In this document: positions 60,575 to 64,000 of the stretch, one piece after another | How the letters are laid out: the number at the start of each line of letters is the position of its first letter | Numbering within the stretch: the first letter of the stretch is position 1 | Source of the DNA: Pelotalea chapellei | GTDB lineage: Bacteria > Desulfobacterota > Desulfuromonadia > Geobacterales > Pseudopelobacteraceae | Reading direction: 5' to 3' | Assembly (NCBI RefSeq): GCF_018531195.1 | Contig: NZ_JAHDYS010000002.1 | Span: forward strand, 1 to 64,000 | Length of the DNA stretch: 64,000 nt | The notes under the pieces: generated by a model | Seen by the model: only the letters and a program-made list of their open reading frames with translations | The model's database searches: none | What the model was told of the DNA's origin: nothing | Translations under genes and position numbers: made by a program

Positions 60575-61570
60575 ATGAAAAAAAGAATCAGTCTGTTGGC
60601 AGCTTTTTTCATGGTTGTTCTGGTTGCGGTTTCAACGGCTTTTGCCGCTGAGCCTCCCAAAAAGGTCCTGATCGGTGTCTCCAAGATCGTCTCCCACCCG
60701 GCACTGGACGCTGTCGTCAAGGGTCTACAGGACGAGCTGGCCGCAGCCCGTGTGGATGCCTCCTACGACCTGCAAAATGCCAACGGCGACATCAACACCG
60801 CCGCTTCCATTGCCAATAAATTCCAGTCCGAGAAGGTGAACGTGGCGGTCGGCGTGGCTACCCCCACTTCCCAGTCGCTGGTCAAGAACCTCAAGGGCAT
60901 TCCTGTCGTATTCACCGCTGTTACCGATCCGGTTAAAGCAGGCCTGGTCGCCTCGCTGAAAAAGGGAGATAAAAACGTCACTGGTGTGTCGGACATGACC
61001 CCTGTCAAGCAGCAGATCGAACTGCTGCTCAGGATCAAGAAGATCAAGCGTCTGGGGCACATCTACACCAGCTCGGAAGAGAACGCCGTGGTACTGGCCG
61101 GCATTGTCAAGCAGGCTTGCAAGGAGCTGAATATCCAGTTCGTTGAAACCACCGTATCCAAGTCCTCCGAGGTGAAGCAGGCGGTCCAGGCCATCATCCG
61201 CCGGGTGGATGCGCTCTACGTCAGCACCGACAACACCGTGGTCTCAGCCTTGAGCGCCGTCTCTGACGTGGCCATGAAGGCCAAGGTGCCGGTCATGTCG
61301 GCTGATCCCAGTTCGGCCGAAGCTTACCCTGTGCTGGCCGCCTGGGGCTTCGATTACTACAAGATGGGGCGCGTGACCGGCAAGTTGGTCAACGACATTC
61401 TCAAGGGCAAGAAGCCGGAGCAGATTCCGACCCAGTTCATGACCAAAACCAGCGATATTGACCTGCTGATCAACCTGGATGTTGCCAAAAAGCTTGGGCT
61501 GACCGTTCCCAAAGATCTGGTCAAGACGGCCAACAAGGTGGTCGAGAACGGCAAACTGGTCAAGAAATAG
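60575..61570 (+). CDS. ABC transporter substrate-binding protein (ABC_sub_bind family)
   Basis: A 331-residue periplasmic protein with a signal peptide (1-24). Family marks: VLIGVSKIVSHPALDAVVKGLQDEL, VAVGVATPTSQSLVK and IPVVFTAVTDPVKAGLV. These proteins usually feed a two-gene permease/ATPase pair, as here, and in other bacteria bind aromatic amino acids, tryptophan for instance; the ligand here is unknown. ATG 60575 follows AGGAGGAT. Confidence 0.92.
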   Translation: MKKRISLLAAFFMVVLVAVSTAFAAEPPKKVLIGVSKIVSHPALDAVVKGLQDELAAARVDASYDLQNANGDINTAASIANKFQSEKVNVAVGVATPTSQSLVKNLKGIPVVFTAVTDPVKAGLVASLKKGDKNVTGVSDMTPVKQQIELLLRIKKIKRLGHIYTSSEENAVVLAGIVKQACKELNIQFVETTVSKSSEVKQAVQAIIRRVDALYVSTDNTVVSALSAVSDVAMKAKVPVMSADPSSAEAYPVLAAWGFDYYKMGRVTGKLVNDILKGKKPEQIPTQFMTKTSDIDLLINLDVAKKLGLTVPKDLVKTANKVVENGKLVKK

Positions 61571-61578
61571 AGCAATTG

Positions 61579-61628
61579 GAATCCCGTGATGCCGGTGGCC
61601 CCCCTCGCGGACCGGTATCACGGGATTT
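61579..61628 (+). terminator. Hairpin between binding protein and permease genes
   Basis: AATCCCGTGAT pairs with ATCACGGGATT, and the inner CCGGT with ACCGG. It lies 9 bases past the binding-protein stop and 33 before the permease start. With no T run it may act as an attenuator or 3' stabiliser that gives more binding protein than permease. Confidence 0.7.
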
Positions 61629-61660
61629 GCATTTCAAAAAAGGACTAAAGTGGCGTTGCT

Positions 61661-62566
61661 ATGATCGAAGGCATTCTGGTTGAAGGGCTGATTTACGGCA
61701 TCATGGTCCTGGGGGTATTCATCACCTTCAGGGTCCTCGATTTTCCTGACCTTACGGTGGACGGTTCATTCCCCATGGGGGCGGCGGTGATGGTACAGTG
61801 CCTGCTGCTGGGCTATAACATCTGGCTGGCGCTGCTGCTGGCCTTCATCGGAGGAGTACTGGCCGGGGTGGTTACGGCGGTGATCCACAACCACCTGCGG
61901 GTGCCCAACCTGCTGGCCGGCATCCTGACCATGACCATGCTGTACTCCATCAACATCCGCATTATGGGCAACCGCGCCAATGTGCCGGTACTCAAGCAGG
62001 AAACCATCCTCTCCCGCGTGTCCGAACTGTTCAGCGGCATTATTCCGGAGGACTACGTACTGCTGGTCTTTTTCCTGATCGTGACCCTGGTCATCAAGGT
62101 GCTGGTGGACCTGTTCTTCCACACCGATCTGGGCATGACCCTGGGAGCCATGGGCAATAACGAGCAGATGGTCATCTCCCAGGGGGTCAATCCCAAGACA
62201 CTGAAAACCATCGGCGTGGGTCTGTCCAACGGACTGGTGGCCGTTTCCGGCGCCTTTGCCGCCCAGTACCTCGGTTTTGCCGACGTGGGATTGGGACAGG
62301 GAATCATCATCTCCGGCCTGGCCTCGGTCATGATCGGCGAATTCCTGATCATGAAGAGCAACCGCATCGGCGTGTTGACCTTCTGCGCCATCAGCGGTTC
62401 GATCCTCTTCCACGGAGTCATGTACCTGGGACGTTATTACGGCTACGTGATCAAGATGACCCCCAACGACCTCAACCTGATCAAGGGGGTGCTGATCATC
62501 ATGCTGCTGGTGATTACCCAGGCGAAGAAACTTAAGAAAATGACCGGTTCGGTGGTGGCAAAATGA
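61661..62566 (+). CDS. ABC transporter permease (branched-chain type)
   Basis: A 301-residue permease of the BPD_transp_2 family with about eight to nine helices (LIYGIMVLGVFITFRVLDFPDLTVDGSF at the N-terminus, a signature of the family that partners ABC_sub_bind proteins). The EAA-like loop GAMGNNEQMVISQGVNPKTLK lies near residue 165. Its TGA stop overlaps the ATPase start (ATGA). Confidence 0.93.
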   Translation: MIEGILVEGLIYGIMVLGVFITFRVLDFPDLTVDGSFPMGAAVMVQCLLLGYNIWLALLLAFIGGVLAGVVTAVIHNHLRVPNLLAGILTMTMLYSINIRIMGNRANVPVLKQETILSRVSELFSGIIPEDYVLLVFFLIVTLVIKVLVDLFFHTDLGMTLGAMGNNEQMVISQGVNPKTLKTIGVGLSNGLVAVSGAFAAQYLGFADVGLGQGIIISGLASVMIGEFLIMKSNRIGVLTFCAISGSILFHGVMYLGRYYGYVIKMTPNDLNLIKGVLIIMLLVITQAKKLKKMTGSVVAK

Positions 62567-63360
62567 TACAGATCAAAGATGTCTCCATGCTCTTCAATCC
62601 CGGCACGGTCAACGAGAACCTGGCCATCCGCAACATCAACCTCAAGATCAACGAGGGTGACTTCATCACCGTCATCGGCAGCAACGGGGCCGGTAAATCC
62701 ACCCTCTTCAACCTGATTGCCGGTACCATCACCCCATCCCAGGGGAGCATCCAGCTCAACCAGCGTGACATTACCCGCGAACCGGAGTACAAGCGGGCCA
62801 AGTACATCGGCAGGATCTTCCAGAATCCGCTTTTAGGCACTGCTTCCAATATGAGCCTGGAAGACAACATGATGATCACTTACAAGAAGGGCTTCAAGTG
62901 GCTCAGGCGCAGCCTGAACAACCGCATGCGCGACTATTTCAAAACAGAGCTGGTCCAGTTGCGCATGGGGCTGGAGAACCGCATGAAGGAGAACCTGGCC
63001 ATGTTCTCCGGCGGCCAGCGCCAGGCCCTGACCCTGCTGATGATGGTTCTGTCCAAACCGGACCTGATCCTGCTGGACGAGCACACCGCCGCCCTGGACC
63101 CCAAAAACGCCGAGATCGTGCTGGAGCTGACCGATAAATTCATCAAGGAGTACAAGCTGACCTCCATGATGATCACCCACAACATGAGTCATGCCATCGA
63201 GTTCGGCAACCGCCTGCTGATGATGGACAAGGGGGAGATCATTTATGAGGTACAGGGGGAGGAGAAGCGGAACCTGACGGTGGAGAAACTGATCGACAAG
63301 TTCCACCAGATCCGCCACACTTCCTTTGAAAACGACCGCACGCTTTTGGCCGAGGATTAG
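62563..63360 (+). CDS. ABC transporter ATPase
   Basis: A 265-residue ATPase with Walker A GSNGAGKST (near residue 42), signature FSGGQRQALTLLMM, Walker B LILLDEHTAALDPK and MITHNM. It completes the importer with the binding protein and permease above. Its four-base overlap with the permease gene shows coupling. Confidence 0.95.
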   Translation: MIQIKDVSMLFNPGTVNENLAIRNINLKINEGDFITVIGSNGAGKSTLFNLIAGTITPSQGSIQLNQRDITREPEYKRAKYIGRIFQNPLLGTASNMSLEDNMMITYKKGFKWLRRSLNNRMRDYFKTELVQLRMGLENRMKENLAMFSGGQRQALTLLMMVLSKPDLILLDEHTAALDPKNAEIVLELTDKFIKEYKLTSMMITHNMSHAIEFGNRLLMMDKGEIIYEVQGEEKRNLTVEKLIDKFHQIRHTSFENDRTLLAED

Positions 63361-63423
63361 TCTGGTTATGGACTTTGTGGACAAAGTGGACTTAATGGAC
63401 TCAACTATTTCAAGGAAACTTCC

Positions 63424-63963
63424 ATGGCTGACCAGAATGTATTGCAGAAAGTTTTTTACGATCAGGGAATGGGCGACTTTCGCTGGATCGATCCGACCGA
63501 AATCGTGGTGGCCCAGTGGGTGCGCCTCAAGTGTCAGTTCGGCTGCGACAACTATGGTCGCAATGCCTCCTGTCCCCCCAACACACCCCCTCTTGCCGAT
63601 TGCCGTGCCTTTTTCAAAGAGTACCGCCTGGGAACAGTCTTTCGTTTCAACCAGAGCTTCAGCGATCCGGAAGAGCGCCATGACTGGTCGCGCAATGTCA
63701 ACCGGGCCTTGATTGAGCTGGAACGCAACGTTTTTCTGGCTGGCCATGCCCAGGCCTTCATGATGTTAATGGACAACTGCAATCTCTGCCGCGATTGCGC
63801 CAACACCCGCTCCCACTGTCGCAACAAAAAAATGGCCCGCCCCAGTCCCGAAGCAATGGGAGTGGATGTTTTCAGCACCGTAACCAAATACGATTATCCA
63901 ATCAACGTACTGGATGATTACGGGCAGGAAATGAACCGCTACGCCATCCTGCTTATCGAATAA
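63424..63963 (+). CDS. DUF2284 metal-binding protein
   Basis: A 179-residue Cys-rich soluble protein: CQFGCDNYGRNASCPPNTP near the N-terminus and CNLCRDCANTRSHC in the second half, eight Cys in all that could hold iron-sulphur or zinc. DUF2284 proteins are common in anaerobes but of unknown function. It is 63 bases after the ATPase gene and may be read from the same transcript. ATG 63424 follows CAAGGAA. Confidence 0.85.
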   Translation: MADQNVLQKVFYDQGMGDFRWIDPTEIVVAQWVRLKCQFGCDNYGRNASCPPNTPPLADCRAFFKEYRLGTVFRFNQSFSDPEERHDWSRNVNRALIELERNVFLAGHAQAFMMLMDNCNLCRDCANTRSHCRNKKMARPSPEAMGVDVFSTVTKYDYPINVLDDYGQEMNRYAILLIE

Positions 63964-64000
63964 ATTTACCCTCGTAGCACGACCTCTCATCACCCTCCGC

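Overview
The window looks like a chromosomal segment of an anaerobic, respiring deltaproteobacterium of the Geobacter / Desulfuromonadales type. The main clues are a nine-haem c-type cytochrome fused to a b-type membrane domain (CbcL-like), many NtrC-type sigma-54 activators, a chemosensory operon with an MshEN-like insert in CheA, an ArsR-methyltransferase regulator in front of ahcY, rubredoxin and ferredoxin genes, a Dcu-type C4-dicarboxylate carrier and a CzcCBA pump paired with a PII protein. The species assignment is inference; no rRNA or other marker gene lies in the window.

Layout. 1-10.2 kb: a minus-strand chemosensory operon (degenerate metallo-beta-lactamase-fold protein, cheW, membrane MCP, soluble MCP-like protein, STAS protein, cheY, cheA) preceded by an NtrC-type regulator and a divergent hybrid histidine kinase. 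No cheR, cheB or cheD is present. A possible sigma-54 promoter and ATGCGACAT repeats lie in front of the operon. 12-20 kb: hypF (apparently with an ATT start), ahcY with its ArsR-methyltransferase regulator and a clear palindromic operator, an acyl-CoA ligase and a nitronate-monooxygenase-like flavoprotein. 19.9-27.8 kb: an accessory island with a helicase/ATPase-tail remnant, a HigB toxin plus HTH-ImmA/IrrE antitoxin, and hsdS, hsdM, hsdR of a type I restriction system. 28-35 kb: a C4-dicarboxylate carrier with a strong candidate sigma-54 promoter and two matching dyads, an NtrC regulator, a sensor kinase with a periplasmic binding-protein domain, and the CbcL-like cytochrome.

35.4-42.8 kb is mostly housekeeping: class V aminotransferase, zinc ribbon, rubredoxin, ferredoxin, a metallo-hydrolase, coaBC, a phospholipase-C-like protein, a family 4 type uracil-DNA glycosylase, an NlpC/P60 protein and an EamA transporter. 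43-52 kb is devoted to uptake and envelope: a polar amino-acid ABC transporter, two beta-barrel porins, a LivK-like lipoprotein, a secreted repeat protein and a porin fragment. 52.4-59.1 kb is a heavy-metal efflux operon read on the minus strand (Cys/His-rich leader protein, czcC, czcB, czcA, PII). 59.4-64 kb carries azlCD, a three-gene ABC importer of the ABC_sub_bind type and a DUF2284 protein.

The best candidates for something undescribed are the chemosensory operon, which begins with an enzyme fold that has lost several metal ligands and appears to be under sigma-54 two-component control, and the adjoining cytochrome / sensor kinase / regulator / dicarboxylate-carrier block. Start codons were moved inward from the longest reading frame wherever a Shine-Dalgarno sequence or family alignment favoured it. 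No CRISPR array, tRNA, rRNA or intact insertion sequence was seen.
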